Notes: generated by a model from the sequence alone, not told the origin. A stretch of 64,000 nucleotides of DNA from Lysobacteraceae bacterium NML95-0200 (GCA_002798255.1 NWQQ01000019.1:124001-188000); one strand, 5' to 3'. Shown: positions 48,926 to 59,058, counted from the stretch's first letter. Translations and numbers: made by a program.

Positions 48926-49851
48926 TTCAGCGGGTTGGCATCCAAAAACGCGCGAATCATCCCCGGCAGCTCTTCGCGCTTGTCTTCCAGCACATAGTGG
49001 CTGGCATCCGGGTAGGCCTGCATCTCGGCATGGGGCAGTGCTTTCTGGAAGCCCGCCAAGAAGTGATGGTCAAACACGAAGTCGCGCAACCCCCAGCCAA
49101 TAAACGCCGGGCGGTCGGCATAGCTTGGCAGCTTTTCTGCGGCTGCCTGCAACAACGGCCAGGCACGGTCGCGCGCATCCAGCGGAATATCCTGCATGAA
49201 GCGCAGGGTGGCGATGGCGTTCTGCCAGCCGTCGTACACCCCGGAATAGGCCTGCTTGATGGCAGGCTCCAGAATCCGCACCGTACCGAAGGCCGCAGCG
49301 CCACGCGCAAACAGGTTGAAACGGCGAATCAGCCAACCACCGAAGCGTGAGTGCCTGCCCATGGCAATCTGCCAGGGCATCGGTTTTGCTGCGGGCAGCG
49401 GAAAAGCCGCGGTATTGGTGATGATGAGCCGCTTGATTTGCTCGCCATGCTGCAAACCCCAGCCAAAGCCAATCATGCCGCCCCAATCGTGCACGGCCAG
49501 GGTCAGCGACCCGTTGATACCCAAATGCTTCAGCAGAGCATCGACATCCTCAATACGCGAAGCCAGGGTGTAGTCATAACGCGGCTGTGCGCCTTTGGCA
49601 TCGTCCGGCTTGTCCGACAGACCCATGCCGATGTGGTCAGGCACGATGCAGCGATATTTGTCGCGCAATGCCAGCACCAGATGCCGCCAGTAATAGCTCC
49701 ACGACGGGTTGCCGTGCAGCATCAGCACCACCTCGCCATCGCGCGGGCCTTCGTCCAGATAGCTCATCCAGATACCCGACCGTACCTCCAAGCGCTGCGG
49801 CTTGAAGGGATAGTCGGGGCGGTAAATTGCTTGGGAGTCGGTCATTTTCAT
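48922..49851 (-). CDS. oleB: OleB-like alpha/beta hydrolase (beta-lactone decarboxylase family)
   Basis: 309 residues; ATG 49851 or 49845. HGNPSWSYYWRHL, DHIGMGLSDKPDDAKGAQPRYDYTL, HDWGGMIGFG (nucleophile Asp) and the C-terminal SHYVLEDKREE His are haloalkane-dehalogenase-like. The sequence closely resembles Xanthomonas OleB as I recall it. OleB decarboxylates the beta-lactone made by OleC into an olefin. It follows 4 bases after the wHTH/HATPase regulator and shares a cluster with oleA. oleC and oleD are not in the window. Confidence 0.85.
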   Translation of the reverse strand: MKMTDSQAIYRPDYPFKPQRLEVRSGIWMSYLDEGPRDGEVVLMLHGNPSWSYYWRHLVLALRDKYRCIVPDHIGMGLSDKPDDAKGAQPRYDYTLASRIEDVDALLKHLGINGSLTLAVHDWGGMIGFGWGLQHGEQIKRLIITNTAAFPLPAAKPMPWQIAMGRHSRFGGWLIRRFNLFARGAAAFGTVRILEPAIKQAYSGVYDGWQNAIATLRFMQDIPLDARDRAWPLLQAAAEKLPSYADRPAFIGWGLRDFVFDHHFLAGFQKALPHAEMQAYPDASHYVLEDKREELPGMIRAFLDANPLN

Positions 49852-49855
49852 CTCA

Positions 49856-50926
49856 TCATGATTGCTGCTGGGCATTGTGCAGCGACTGCGCCCGGCGAAT
49901 CATTGCCAACACGTCCGCAGATGTATTGCTTGCAACCAGCTCGATTCCAGGATGATAGCTGGCAAATACGCGGAATACTTCGTCTGCAAATGCCTGGCCG
50001 ATACTGCTGACACCCGAGAAGTCCAGCACCACGGTACGGAAGCCTTCCACTTTTTGCAGCAATCTTTTGGCCTGTGAACGGGAAATCAACGACTCATCGC
50101 CCACCCGGGCCAAACGTACCGGCACCACCGTTTTGGCAAAGGCGAAGTCCTCCGGGCCGCTGGAATATTCGCTGAAAACCTCGCGCATGATTCGCTCACT
50201 ATCGCGCTTGATGCTCATCTCCACCCGCGTCCCCCGTACAGCCTGCCGAGGCTGTACCTCCTCCAGCCAATCATCGTCATAGGCATGATCATGATCGAAC
50301 AACAGACCGCCTGAGTGGATACCGAAACGATCAAACATGCGCGAGGTGAAAAAAATCCCTTCGCCGGAATGTCGCCTTGGATCCGTAGTGAGTTTGCCCT
50401 TGGACAAATGCAGCAGCGCCAAACGCTCATCGGGAAGTGCCAGCGCCCGGGTAATCTTGCGAAAAATCCCAACGCCATCATCTGCAATGACAAGGTGCAA
50501 GCGCGCAGCATCCAGCTGCATTTCCACCCATACCGACTGCGCACCCGAATGGTCAATGCAGTTATTCACCATTTCAGTCACACCGTAATGGGCAATATCC
50601 CTTACCGGCTCGGCAAGATCGGACAGCAATGGCAGCAGGTCACGAAACCACACATCATCTTCGGCCAAGCCGCTGGCCGGATAACTGCGAGAAAAACGGC
50701 GATTGTTGCCCAGCGAATAGCGCGGACGGGTGCTACCGCCAGATTTGCGGAGATAGCCATCCGCTACCAACTGCTTGACCCGCCCCCCCACATATTGACG
50801 GGAGAAGCCAAGCTGGGCAGCTACCATGCTGACCAAGTCTTGCGGGTGAGTGATGACCGCCTGCAACAAGGCAGTATCAATTTGGGCAGAACGATTAGGG
50901 CGAGCCATACGGAATTGTAAAGTCAT
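49856..50926 (-). CDS. wHTH / histidine-kinase-type ATPase / DUF4325 (STAS-like) regulator
   Basis: 356 residues. Winged-helix N-terminus (about 15-75: VSMVAAQLGFSRQYVGGRVKQLVADGYLRKSG). An HATPase_c domain (about 100-240) has N-box EMVNNCIDHS (118-127), DDGVGI (149-154) and SGEGIFF (187-193). A C-terminal DUF4325/STAS-like domain (about 260-350) has TVVLDFSGVSSIGQAFADEVFRVF. There is no phospho-acceptor His domain, so it resembles anti-sigma-type ATPases combined with a DNA-binding head. It is inserted between oleA and oleB. Two 13-bp direct repeats sit immediately upstream of its start, suggesting autoregulation. Confidence 0.82.
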   Translation of the reverse strand: MTLQFRMARPNRSAQIDTALLQAVITHPQDLVSMVAAQLGFSRQYVGGRVKQLVADGYLRKSGGSTRPRYSLGNNRRFSRSYPASGLAEDDVWFRDLLPLLSDLAEPVRDIAHYGVTEMVNNCIDHSGAQSVWVEMQLDAARLHLVIADDGVGIFRKITRALALPDERLALLHLSKGKLTTDPRRHSGEGIFFTSRMFDRFGIHSGGLLFDHDHAYDDDWLEEVQPRQAVRGTRVEMSIKRDSERIMREVFSEYSSGPEDFAFAKTVVPVRLARVGDESLISRSQAKRLLQKVEGFRTVVLDFSGVSSIGQAFADEVFRVFASYHPGIELVASNTSADVLAMIRRAQSLHNAQQQS

Positions 50927-50937
50927 GCCCTGCCAAT

Positions 50938-50972
50938 TGACAACTTAAAACCAGAATACTGACAACTTAAAA
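50938..50972 (-). promoter_or_regulatory. Tandem direct-repeat operator upstream of the wHTH/HATPase gene
   Basis: TGACAACTTAAAA occurs exactly at 50938-50950 and 50960-50972, a 22-bp period (two helical turns), 12 to 46 bases upstream of ATG 50926. The whole 72-bp gap to oleA is AT-rich. A probable binding site for the winged-helix protein it precedes. Confidence 0.6.
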
Positions 50973-50998
50973 AAACAAAAACAATAACAATCAATAAG

Positions 50999-52015
50999 TT
51001 ACCAAACAACTTCGGACATGGTGCAGTTCAGCCCCGAGCCGATGCCAAGCAGGGCGATACGGTTGCCTTTCTTGAGGCGGCCAGCCTGCTTGAGCTTGGA
51101 GAGCACAATCGGCACTGAAGCCGGGCCGATATTGCCGTGCTCGCCGAAGATGGTCATGACTTTGGCCGGGTCAATGCCCAGGCTCTGAATCAGACTCTGG
51201 GTATGCACTTTGCTGACCTGGTGCACTACGAACTGGTCAATCTCCTGCACCGCCCAACCCATGGCTTCACGGGCGACATTGAAGGTCTTTTGTGCCAGTT
51301 GCATGCCCTGAATCAGCAGCTGCCGGGTATCGGTCACCATGCGGTCGAGGTTGCCGCGACATAGGGTGTTCCATTCGGTCGCAGAGCGGGTCACGCCGCC
51401 TTTGTAGCGCGGCGCGTCCGGGGCAAGCTCGGCGCGTGCCAGCACCATCGCCGCCGCCCCGGAGCCCAGCGTCAGTGTTGCCAGCTCGTTGCGGAATTCT
51501 TCTTCGGTCGAATCCGGGCGCAGCATGCGCTCGATGGTTTTTTCGTAAGCCAGGTCAGCGGTTTCGCCATCCACGACCAGCGCGTAGTCGATTTCGCCAC
51601 GCTCCAGCATGCGCGCAGCCATGTCCATGCCATTGACAAAGGCAAGGCATGCATTGGCAACGTCATAGTTTTGACAGGTATCGGCCACTTTCAGATTGCC
51701 CGCCACGATGCTGGCGGTGGACGGCTCCAGATAGTCACGGCTTACCGAAGTGCTGACCAAAAGCCCCAGCTTGTCCGCGCTGATGCCGGCATCCTGCAAT
51801 GCCAGCACGCCGGCCTCGGTCGCCGCATCGCTGGAGAGCTTGTCACTGCCCCACAGGCGGCGGGCATGAATCCCGGCAATGTCTTTCAATACATCCACAC
51901 GGATACCCAGCCGGTCAAGCGTGGGCTTCAGGCGCTCGTTGATTTCCTCAGAGGTAACCTTGTGCGGCGCATCCACATGCGCGATACCAACGATGGCGAC
52001 ATTATTGAAAAGCAT
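50999..52015 (-). CDS. oleA: OleA: thiolase-fold enzyme for acyl-CoA head-to-head condensation
   Basis: 338 residues, very similar to Xanthomonas campestris OleA as I recall it. Catalytic Cys123 in VANACLAFVNGMD, His in FVVHQVSKVHTQ, Asn in FGEHGNIGPAS. SRDYLEPSTASIVAGNL and TLGSGAAAMVLAR are shared with the family. It condenses two fatty acyl-CoAs into a beta-keto acid, the first step of long-chain olefin or beta-lactone synthesis. First gene of the oleA-regulator-oleB set. Confidence 0.93.
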   Translation of the reverse strand: MLFNNVAIVGIAHVDAPHKVTSEEINERLKPTLDRLGIRVDVLKDIAGIHARRLWGSDKLSSDAATEAGVLALQDAGISADKLGLLVSTSVSRDYLEPSTASIVAGNLKVADTCQNYDVANACLAFVNGMDMAARMLERGEIDYALVVDGETADLAYEKTIERMLRPDSTEEEFRNELATLTLGSGAAAMVLARAELAPDAPRYKGGVTRSATEWNTLCRGNLDRMVTDTRQLLIQGMQLAQKTFNVAREAMGWAVQEIDQFVVHQVSKVHTQSLIQSLGIDPAKVMTIFGEHGNIGPASVPIVLSKLKQAGRLKKGNRIALLGIGSGLNCTMSEVVW

Positions 52016-52123
52016 GGCGGCGAGCTGGTCAGAAAAAGACCGGCAATTCTAGCAGAGTCAAGCACCTGCCGTGAAAAGCCGGGCATCTCTGGACAGGCGT
52101 TCAGTACCACCGCCCAGCCGCAA

Positions 52124-52432
52124 TCAGCGCAGGCAACGCCAGGCGGCAAAACGCTGCATGCCTTCAACCGGCTCACTCAGGGGATGGATATCCGTTGCCG
52201 GGAAACTCACCGCCTTGTTGCGCGCCAGCGTTTCCAGCTCTTCGGTCACCTTGATGGCATTGCGGCGGTAGAGCGAAACCTTGTCGGTCACTTCCACTTC
52301 AATCTCGCCAAGCCGCTCACAATTTTCCGGGGCGGCACGTAATACCCGCACCTTCTGTGCCTCAGGTTGAATCGGCACCCAAGTGCAGGCGGTCAACAAC
52401 AGGGGAAAAACCACAGCAGCAGCAAAGCGCAT
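52124..52432 (-). CDS. DUF4156 lipoprotein
   Basis: 102 residues, signal peptide with lipobox LTAC (Cys16). VPIQPEAQKVRVLRAAPENCERLGEIEVEVTDKV and RNAIKVTEELETLARNKA are the DUF4156 (RcsF-related fold) signature. Envelope lipoprotein; function not established. ATG at 52432. Confidence 0.8.
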   Translation of the reverse strand: MRFAAAVVFPLLLTACTWVPIQPEAQKVRVLRAAPENCERLGEIEVEVTDKVSLYRRNAIKVTEELETLARNKAVSFPATDIHPLSEPVEGMQRFAAWRCLR

Positions 52433-52625
52433 CAGACTCTCCGATATGAACGACAATGCCGTCATTGTGGCGGGCATTGCCGGGGAACGGAACCTCCCTG
52501 CCTGCAATTTGTTCATCAAGTGACTGAACAAATTGAGTCGCAAGCCCCCCCAACACCAGCCATGGCACTCCGTCATATTTGTAATTCATCCCAAAAGGCT
52601 GCCCGCAGCAGCCAATCAAAAGAAA

Positions 52626-52645
52626 AGCCCCTGTTTCCAGGGGCT
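52626..52645 (-). terminator. Rho-independent terminator of the TonB receptor gene
   Basis: AGCCCCTG / CAGGGGCT stem with a 4-nt loop; on the minus strand it is followed by TTTTCTTTT. It is 23 bases beyond the receptor stop. Confidence 0.88.
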
Positions 52646-52667
52646 CTTCCGTGACAGATACAGCGCA

Positions 52668-55526
52668 TCAGAACTTCTGGGTGTACTTGAAGTACCAGAA
52701 GCGACCGATATCGAAGCCGCCGTAATAGGCGTAGTTCGAGCTCGGCTTGCTGTACATCACCGGCGCATAGCGACCAAACACGTTGTTGGCGCCGAAGGAC
52801 ACCGTGCCATTCCACGGGGTCTTGACGCGGAACTGCACGTCGTTGAACGTGGTCGAGCCATTGCGGTGATGCGGAACCACCTTGCCCAGGGTATCCGGAG
52901 CCTGGTAGTTCGGGATGTTGCAACGCTCATCAAACTCGCAACGCTCCTTCATCGCCGAGTAGTAGCGCGCCGTCCAGGTGACACCAAAGTTGCCGTAATC
53001 CCAGCTCAGGCCCAGGTTGGAGCGCAGGCGGAAGGTGGAGCCAAAGCTCACCGACTGGCTGATCGGGGTATCGACATCGTTGGTGGACTTGGAGGCATAA
53101 CGGCTGAAGTAGGTGCTGTCCGAGTTGATGCCGAAGCGGCCAAAGCGTTCGGTATCAAAGCGGTAGGCCACACTCAGGTCATAGCCTTCAATGTCGGTGA
53201 ACCCGGCATTGCGATCACCACGACGCAGATCGGTGACGATATGACCCAGCGACGGGTCACGACGGAACAGGGTGCAGCGGGAAGCAACCCCCTTGACATA
53301 GCAGTCATCCAGGATAGCCGTTGCAGAGTCACCGACCATGGTGTCGTCGATACGCACACGCCACCAGTCCAGCGCCACATTCAGGCCTTCAAGGAAGCTC
53401 GGGCTGTACACCAGACCCGCCGACCAGCTACGCGATTTTTCCGGCTGCAGCAGCGGGTTGGAGCCGCTGATAAACGGCACCGGGGTCTGTGCAGAGACAC
53501 CATCGCTGGGCAGGAAGCCCTGCTTCAGCTGACGGAAATTGGCCGGCACATCAGCCAAACAGGCCGGGGTGCCGCGCGCCACGCCGTAGACCGAGTCACA
53601 AGGATCAGCAAAGGTATCAAAGCTCTGCGAACCAGTTGCATACAGGTCACTGATAGCCGGAGCGCGGAAACCCTGCGCCCAGGTACCACGCACCAGCAGG
53701 TCTTCGATCGGCTTCCACTTCAGGCCAAACTTGCTGTTGGTGGTATTGCCAAAGGTGCTGTACCGGGAGTGGCGCGAGGCCAAGTCAAAGCTCAGCTCCT
53801 GGAAGCCGGTCACGCCGGAAAGCACCGGGATATGCAGCTCGGCAAAGACTTCGGTGACATCATACTTGCCCGCGGTCGGACCGGCAGCCAGATTGGTGGT
53901 CTGCCCGGATTGCGCCAGCGCGTCCGGATAGTACCCGCCTTTCTCGGTGCGCTTTTCATAGCCCAGGGCATAGCCGAGGTCACCCGCCGGCAGGGTGAAC
54001 AGGTTGCCGCTGATATTGGCAAACACCATCTTGGTGCTGGTATTGCCGGTAGCATGCTCGGTCGGGTACAGGAACTTCTGCAATGCCGGGTCAGCCAGCG
54101 AGTTGGCCACCGCACCGGTACCGAAACCGGCAAACGGGTTCCACGGCACGCAGTCTGCCAGCGGAATCGGATTGGCGGGGGTACCACACTGCACCACGCC
54201 CGAAGCGTTCATGAAGGACGGGCCAACTGCCGCACGGACATTCTGGACATTGAAGTTACCGGTATTGATGGTCACCAGCTTGTTGTCGGCATAGGAATAA
54301 CCGGCTTCCCAGTCCATATAACGCTCACCGAACTCGAAGCTGCCTTCCAGCGAGGTCACAAAGCGCCAGCTGGTCAGATTGCTGGTGGTGATACGCGGCA
54401 TTTCCCAGCCACGACGGCGCCAATGTACATCCTGTGCACCAGCGGTCGGATTGAAGTAGCTGTCTTTCGACATCGGTGCATCAACGCCCTTGGCGGCCGA
54501 CTGCAGCGGATAGCCGGCAATCTGGCGCACCGCTTCACGCTGGCTATAGCTGATGTCCGTATTCCAGCGGATATTGTCGCTCAGGTCATAGCCTGCGCTA
54601 AGCGACAGGGTACGTGCACTGAGCGGGGTCAGGACATGCATCTGGTCGGAAGGCTTGCTGCAATCATCCGGACAAGCCTGACGGTGGAAGTTCGCCGCCC
54701 CCAGCGCATTACCATCCTTATTTGCGGCATGCCACACGGAACCACGACCGGGTCTGGCATCCAGCGTGTAAGTACCCCACTGCCCTACCGAGGTGTAGCT
54801 GTATTGCGGGTAGCCCGGATAGCTGTCGGTGGAGAACCAGCGGTTGCGTGCCCAGACTTCGCCTTCTTTGCGGTATTCGGCACCAACGGTGATATAGCCA
54901 CGCTCACCGGCCACGCCAACTACGCCGGAGACGCGCTCCTTGGCGCCATCACCCTGGCTGTATTGGCCGTAATAGGCTTCGACTTCCGCGCCTTCGTAGT
55001 TCTTGCGGGTGATGATATTGATCACACCGGCAATGGCATCGGAGCCGTAGGTGGAAGAGGCACCGTCTTTCAGGATATCGATGCGCTCGACCATGATATT
55101 GGGGATAGCGGAGATATCCTGCAGACCGTCGGTGTTAATCGGCAGGCGCTTGCCATTGACCAGCACCAGGGTGCGGGTAGCCCCCAAATTGCGCAGGTCG
55201 ATATATTGACCGCCAACACTTTCACCTGAGGAAAGAGGACGCGAACGGCTGACCGGCGGCGAACCGGCAGCGGTCATGTTTTGCAGCACATCGGCCACGG
55301 AAACCACGCCCTGGGCTTCCAGCGCCTGACGGGAGATGGTGAAAACCGGCTTGGCGGTTTCAACGTCGGCCGAACGGATGCGCGAGCCGGTCACTTCGAT
55401 ACGGTCAAGGTCTTTGGCCTTGCTTTCTTCCTGGGCAAAGGCAGTACCGGAAACCAAGGTGGCGGCACTGACGAACAGGGCGATTTGAATCGCACTGGCC
55501 AGCTTTTGCTTTTTGGTGTTCAACAT
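52668..55526 (-). CDS. TonB-dependent outer-membrane receptor (Xanthomonas type)
   Basis: 952 residues. Signal peptide (1-31), mature start LDRIEVTGSRIRSADVETAKPVFTISRQ, plug domain (about 45-165: SVADVLQNM, GATRTLVLVNGKRLP, IDILKDGASSTYGSDAIAGVINIITRK). A large 22-strand barrel ends in FWYFKYTQKF with terminal aromatic Phe. Loops are long with Cys pairs (CPDDCSK, CEFDERC). Ligand unknown; no siderophore, sugar or peptide genes are adjacent, and hutD upstream is the only clue. Monocistronic with its own terminator. Confidence 0.92.
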   Translation of the reverse strand: MLNTKKQKLASAIQIALFVSAATLVSGTAFAQEESKAKDLDRIEVTGSRIRSADVETAKPVFTISRQALEAQGVVSVADVLQNMTAAGSPPVSRSRPLSSGESVGGQYIDLRNLGATRTLVLVNGKRLPINTDGLQDISAIPNIMVERIDILKDGASSTYGSDAIAGVINIITRKNYEGAEVEAYYGQYSQGDGAKERVSGVVGVAGERGYITVGAEYRKEGEVWARNRWFSTDSYPGYPQYSYTSVGQWGTYTLDARPGRGSVWHAANKDGNALGAANFHRQACPDDCSKPSDQMHVLTPLSARTLSLSAGYDLSDNIRWNTDISYSQREAVRQIAGYPLQSAAKGVDAPMSKDSYFNPTAGAQDVHWRRRGWEMPRITTSNLTSWRFVTSLEGSFEFGERYMDWEAGYSYADNKLVTINTGNFNVQNVRAAVGPSFMNASGVVQCGTPANPIPLADCVPWNPFAGFGTGAVANSLADPALQKFLYPTEHATGNTSTKMVFANISGNLFTLPAGDLGYALGYEKRTEKGGYYPDALAQSGQTTNLAAGPTAGKYDVTEVFAELHIPVLSGVTGFQELSFDLASRHSRYSTFGNTTNSKFGLKWKPIEDLLVRGTWAQGFRAPAISDLYATGSQSFDTFADPCDSVYGVARGTPACLADVPANFRQLKQGFLPSDGVSAQTPVPFISGSNPLLQPEKSRSWSAGLVYSPSFLEGLNVALDWWRVRIDDTMVGDSATAILDDCYVKGVASRCTLFRRDPSLGHIVTDLRRGDRNAGFTDIEGYDLSVAYRFDTERFGRFGINSDSTYFSRYASKSTNDVDTPISQSVSFGSTFRLRSNLGLSWDYGNFGVTWTARYYSAMKERCEFDERCNIPNYQAPDTLGKVVPHHRNGSTTFNDVQFRVKTPWNGTVSFGANNVFGRYAPVMYSKPSSNYAYYGGFDIGRFWYFKYTQKF

Positions 55527-55737
55527 GAGGGAGTATCTCCTGAGGGGTTAATGATTCCCGCACGCCCCATCGAATAAGTGCGCACGAAATCGCCGGCGAG
55601 CATAACGCAAACTTTACACTTATGAAAGGCGCGCATTCAGCTTCGAGTGCGGCGTATTTCACGGTTTTGAAACAACAACTTGGCAAGGAAGCGCCATTAC
55701 CTGCTTGTTTCCATGCCGCAAGCCATCGGCAAGCACA

Positions 55738-56322
55738 TCAGTCCTGTGCCTCAAGACAAATCACGATGGCGCTGCCAGTCGCCTCCAGGCGCTGGCGGCT
55801 GCGGCGCTGTCCGCCTCGCAAGACAAGCGTGTCGCCGGTGTGCAGCTGCTGATTATCGGCATCCTGCAACTGCGCTGTGCCCGATATCATGTGCAGCACC
55901 CATGTTTGGGCCGGGGCAGCAAACAGCGTGGTTGCTCCCACCAGCGGACGCAGCCACATATCTGCACGGCAGTGTGCGGGTGACCACATCAGATTGAAAT
56001 CCGTGGTTGCGCCAGCCAGCAGCCGACTATGCAGCTTGCGACCGCCATCAAAGCGCAGACGCGGGCTTTCCGGCGTAAGCATTGCCCGTTCGCCATCGGC
56101 AAACTCGAACGCCATGCCTGCACCGGAAAGCAGCACGATTTCGCGCTCAATACCCGGAAAAAGCGAAAACTCGCCATCTTGCTCCACTTCTGCCAAGGAC
56201 AGCCGCCAATGCCACTCATCGGCATCGCCATGCCGGGCTATTTCCCGTGTCCAGCCCCCGTCATTGCGCCAGCGCTGACGCACGGTTTGGGCAAAGCGCA
56301 CAATCTGGATTTCATCGCTCAT
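55738..56322 (-). CDS. hutD: HutD/Ves-family cupin-like protein
   Basis: 194 residues from ATG 56322. WRNDGGWTREIARH, WHWRLSLAEVEQDGEFSLFPGIEREIVLLSGAGM and a second cupin-like half are the HutD/Ves signature. HutD is linked to histidine utilisation and Ves to cold response; no hut genes are present here. It lies 23 bases beyond the folA stop on the same strand. Confidence 0.85.
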   Translation of the reverse strand: MSDEIQIVRFAQTVRQRWRNDGGWTREIARHGDADEWHWRLSLAEVEQDGEFSLFPGIEREIVLLSGAGMAFEFADGERAMLTPESPRLRFDGGRKLHSRLLAGATTDFNLMWSPAHCRADMWLRPLVGATTLFAAPAQTWVLHMISGTAQLQDADNQQLHTGDTLVLRGGQRRSRQRLEATGSAIVICLEAQD

Positions 56323-56345
56323 GACTTCAATGCCTGCGGGGACGG

Positions 56346-56843
56346 TCAAGTTTCGCGTTGGTAATCGACAAAGCGGTACGCGGGTTTGCCATCCGCCGCC
56401 GGGAAGGATTCGCTATGGGTCTTTCGCCAAAGTGCCGGGTCAAACTGTGGAAAAAACGCATCGGCATCGGCGACATGCTTGTCCACCCAGGTCAGATGCA
56501 TGCGCGCAGCCAGTGGCAGGGCAAGCCGGTAGATTTCGCCACCGCCAATTACCATCAATTCCGGCATATCGACGGCAAGTTCAAGCGCCTCATCCAGTGA
56601 GGCCAGGGCTTGCATCCCGGCAAACGGCACTTGACCGCTGCGGGTCAACACCCAGTTGCGCCTGCCGGGCAGGGCGCGACCTAACGATTCGGCGGTTTTG
56701 CGCCCCATCAACACCGGCTTGCCCAGGGTCAGGCGTTTGAAGCGCTGCAAATCCGCGGGCAGCCGCCACGGCAACTGGTTATCACGGCCAATGGCATGCT
56801 GGTGATTGAGCGCGGCAATCAGGGTGATGGCAGACTTGCTCAT
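56346..56843 (-). CDS. folA: Dihydrofolate reductase
   Basis: 165 residues. [57 protein letters not shown] and [24 protein letters not shown] are diagnostic. Regenerates tetrahydrofolate, partnering thyA, whose stop it overlaps by 4 bases. Confidence 0.97.
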   Translation of the reverse strand: MSKSAITLIAALNHQHAIGRDNQLPWRLPADLQRFKRLTLGKPVLMGRKTAESLGRALPGRRNWVLTRSGQVPFAGMQALASLDEALELAVDMPELMVIGGGEIYRLALPLAARMHLTWVDKHVADADAFFPQFDPALWRKTHSESFPAADGKPAYRFVDYQRET

Positions 56844-57634
56844 ACCGCAACCGGCGCCTTGATGGCAGGCTGCGGTTGATAGCCCTCGATTTGGATATCG
56901 TCAAACCCAAAGGCGAACAGGTCTTTTACTTCCGGGTTGAGTCGCAACTGTGGCAATGCGCCCGGCGTGCGGGCAAGTTGTTCGCGGGCCTGTTCAAGAT
57001 GATTGGAATACAAATGCGCATCGCCCAGGGTGTGCACGAAATCGCCCACTTGCAGGTCGCAGACCTGGGCAATCATGTGGGTGAGCAGGGCGTAGCTGGC
57101 GATATTGAACGGCACGCCCAGGAAAATATCGCCGCTGCGCTGGTATAGCTGGCAGCTCAACTTGCCATCGGCCACATAGAACTGAAACAAGGTGTGGCAG
57201 GGCATCAGCGCCATTTGCGGCAGCTCGGCCACATTCCAGGCGCTGACAATCAAGCGGCGGGAGTCGGGATTGCGGCGAATTTCATCCACCAGCCAGGCGA
57301 TTTGGTCGATGCACTTGCCATCCCGGCCTTGCCAGCTACGCCATTGTTTGCCATATACCGGCCCCAGCTCGCCGTTTTCATCGGCCCATTCATCCCAGAT
57401 GCTGACCTTGTGCTCGCGCAGGTAGGCGATATTGGTCTGCCCTTTGAGAAACCACAAAAGCTCGTGGATGATGGAGCGCAGATGCAGTTTTTTGGTGGTC
57501 AGCAGCGGAAAGCCCTGCGACAGGTCAAAACGCATCTGGTAACCAAACACGCTGCGTGTGCCAGTGCCGGTGCGGTCGGATTTTTCCGTGCCTGATTCCA
57601 GCACATGGTTGAGCAAATCCAGATACTGGCGCAT
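56840..57634 (-). CDS. thyA: Thymidylate synthase
   Basis: 264 residues, the E. coli size. [36 protein letters not shown], catalytic Cys in [12 protein letters not shown], and [20 protein letters not shown]. Makes dTMP and dihydrofolate. Three bases downstream of lgt, overlapping folA: the lgt-thyA-folA operon usual in gammaproteobacteria. Confidence 0.98.
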   Translation of the reverse strand: MRQYLDLLNHVLESGTEKSDRTGTGTRSVFGYQMRFDLSQGFPLLTTKKLHLRSIIHELLWFLKGQTNIAYLREHKVSIWDEWADENGELGPVYGKQWRSWQGRDGKCIDQIAWLVDEIRRNPDSRRLIVSAWNVAELPQMALMPCHTLFQFYVADGKLSCQLYQRSGDIFLGVPFNIASYALLTHMIAQVCDLQVGDFVHTLGDAHLYSNHLEQAREQLARTPGALPQLRLNPEVKDLFAFGFDDIQIEGYQPQPAIKAPVAV

Positions 57635-57637
57635 GGG

Positions 57638-58507
57638 TCAGCCCCCGGCTGCCAGCGTCGGCTGCTTGCGCGATTTCCACAGCCAGTACAGCCCCAGCAC
57701 TATCAGCGGCAGGCTAAGCAGCTGCCCCATGGTCAACCAGCCAAAGGCCAGATAGCCAAGCTGGGCGTCGGGCACACGCACAAATTCCACCGCAAAACGG
57801 AAGGCGCCATACAGCAGTGCAAACAGGCCGCTGACAGCGTAGCGCGGACGGGGCTTCATCGAGAACCACCACAGCAGCGCGAACATCACCACGCCTTCCC
57901 AAACCATCTGATACAGCTGGCTGGGGTGGCGGGCATAGGCGTCCAGTGCACCGGATTCATACAACAGCTGCAGATTGGCAGGCGGAAGATCGGCCATGTA
58001 GTCGGGCAGCGCCGAGGGGAAAATCACCCCCCAGCTGCCATCGGTCGGCCGCCCCCACAGCTCGCCATTGATCCAGTTGCCGAGCCGCCCAAAACCCAGC
58101 CCCAGCGGAATCAGCGGAGCAACAAAATCCACCACGTCGAAGAAATGCAGGCGATGCTTTCTGGCCCACCACAATGCCGCCAGCAGCACGCCAATCAGCC
58201 CGCCGTGAAAGCTCATGCCGCCTTCCCATATCTTGAAAATCTGTACCGGGTTGGCCAGATAGGCTTGCAGGTCATAGAACACGATATGTCCCAACCGCCC
58301 GCCCAGTACCACGCCCAGCATGCCGTAGAACAGCAAATCGCCAAAAGCCTCGTTATCAATACCCGGCAGGCGCCCTTGCTGGATGCGTCGCCGCCCCAGC
58401 CACCAGGCACTGGCAAAGGCCAGCAAGTACATCAGCCCGTACCAGTGGACTTTCAGAGGCCCCAATTGCAGGGCAACCGGGTCAAGTTGGTGCAGATAAA
58501 TCGGCAT
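57638..58507 (-). CDS. lgt: Prolipoprotein diacylglyceryl transferase
   Basis: 289 residues, seven membrane helices. [48 protein letters not shown] and [16 protein letters not shown] are the Lgt signatures. It adds diacylglycerol to lipobox Cys, needed for the several lipoproteins in this window. Confidence 0.98.
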   Translation of the reverse strand: MPIYLHQLDPVALQLGPLKVHWYGLMYLLAFASAWWLGRRRIQQGRLPGIDNEAFGDLLFYGMLGVVLGGRLGHIVFYDLQAYLANPVQIFKIWEGGMSFHGGLIGVLLAALWWARKHRLHFFDVVDFVAPLIPLGLGFGRLGNWINGELWGRPTDGSWGVIFPSALPDYMADLPPANLQLLYESGALDAYARHPSQLYQMVWEGVVMFALLWWFSMKPRPRYAVSGLFALLYGAFRFAVEFVRVPDAQLGYLAFGWLTMGQLLSLPLIVLGLYWLWKSRKQPTLAAGG

Positions 58508-58566
58508 GGCGAGCGAATCGTGACGAAAACCGCATTGTGCCTGATGCGCTGCGGCAAGGCATCCTG

Positions 58567-59058
58567 TCAGGAAAGAATCACCGGCCGGTTGGGCAGCTCA
58601 TCCAGCCCGCCCCCGGCATCGCAGGGGTAGTGCTGCTTCAGCAGCGCACCAATCTCGGCCACCGCGCCAGTAATCGCCGCCTGGTTCTGCCCTTGCGCCA
58701 AAAGCGCGGAAATATGCGCGCAAATATCCTGCCAGTGCGCGCCATCCACATGCGCGGCGACGCCACGGTCAGCCACGATTTCAATGCGATGCTCGGCCAG
58801 CAGCAGATAGATCAGCACGCCGTTGTTTTCTTCGGTATCCCAGACCCGCAGCGCGGCAAACGCCTGCTCGGCCGATTCACGGGCACTCACTCCTGCCAGC
58901 ACTTGCCGCAGCGACAGTGCCGCATCCACGGCAAAGCAGATTTCACCCCGGTGCTGTTTTTCACTGGCGGCGATGACCTGATGGATATGCTCCAGAGCTT
59001 GCGGCGGAAACGTACGGCGCACAGAAGGCGCGAATAAATGTCGCAGGATTCGTTTCAT
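58567..59058 (-). CDS. Short TPM-domain protein
   Basis: 163 residues. [58 protein letters not shown] and [16 protein letters not shown] are the TPM domain. No signal peptide. Its ATG overlaps the stop of the larger TPM gene (TGATG), forming the third member of a LemA/TPM/TPM operon. Function unproven, perhaps membrane quality control. Confidence 0.85.
   Translation of the reverse strand: MKRILRHLFAPSVRRTFPPQALEHIHQVIAASEKQHRGEICFAVDAALSLRQVLAGVSARESAEQAFAALRVWDTEENNGVLIYLLLAEHRIEIVADRGVAAHVDGAHWQDICAHISALLAQGQNQAAITGAVAEIGALLKQHYPCDAGGGLDELPNRPVILS

Noticed and set aside
52533-55229. 898-codon open frame opposite the TonB receptor
   Set aside because: Antisense shadow of a GC-rich gene; no domain recognised and His/Arg/Ala-rich composition typical of shadows.
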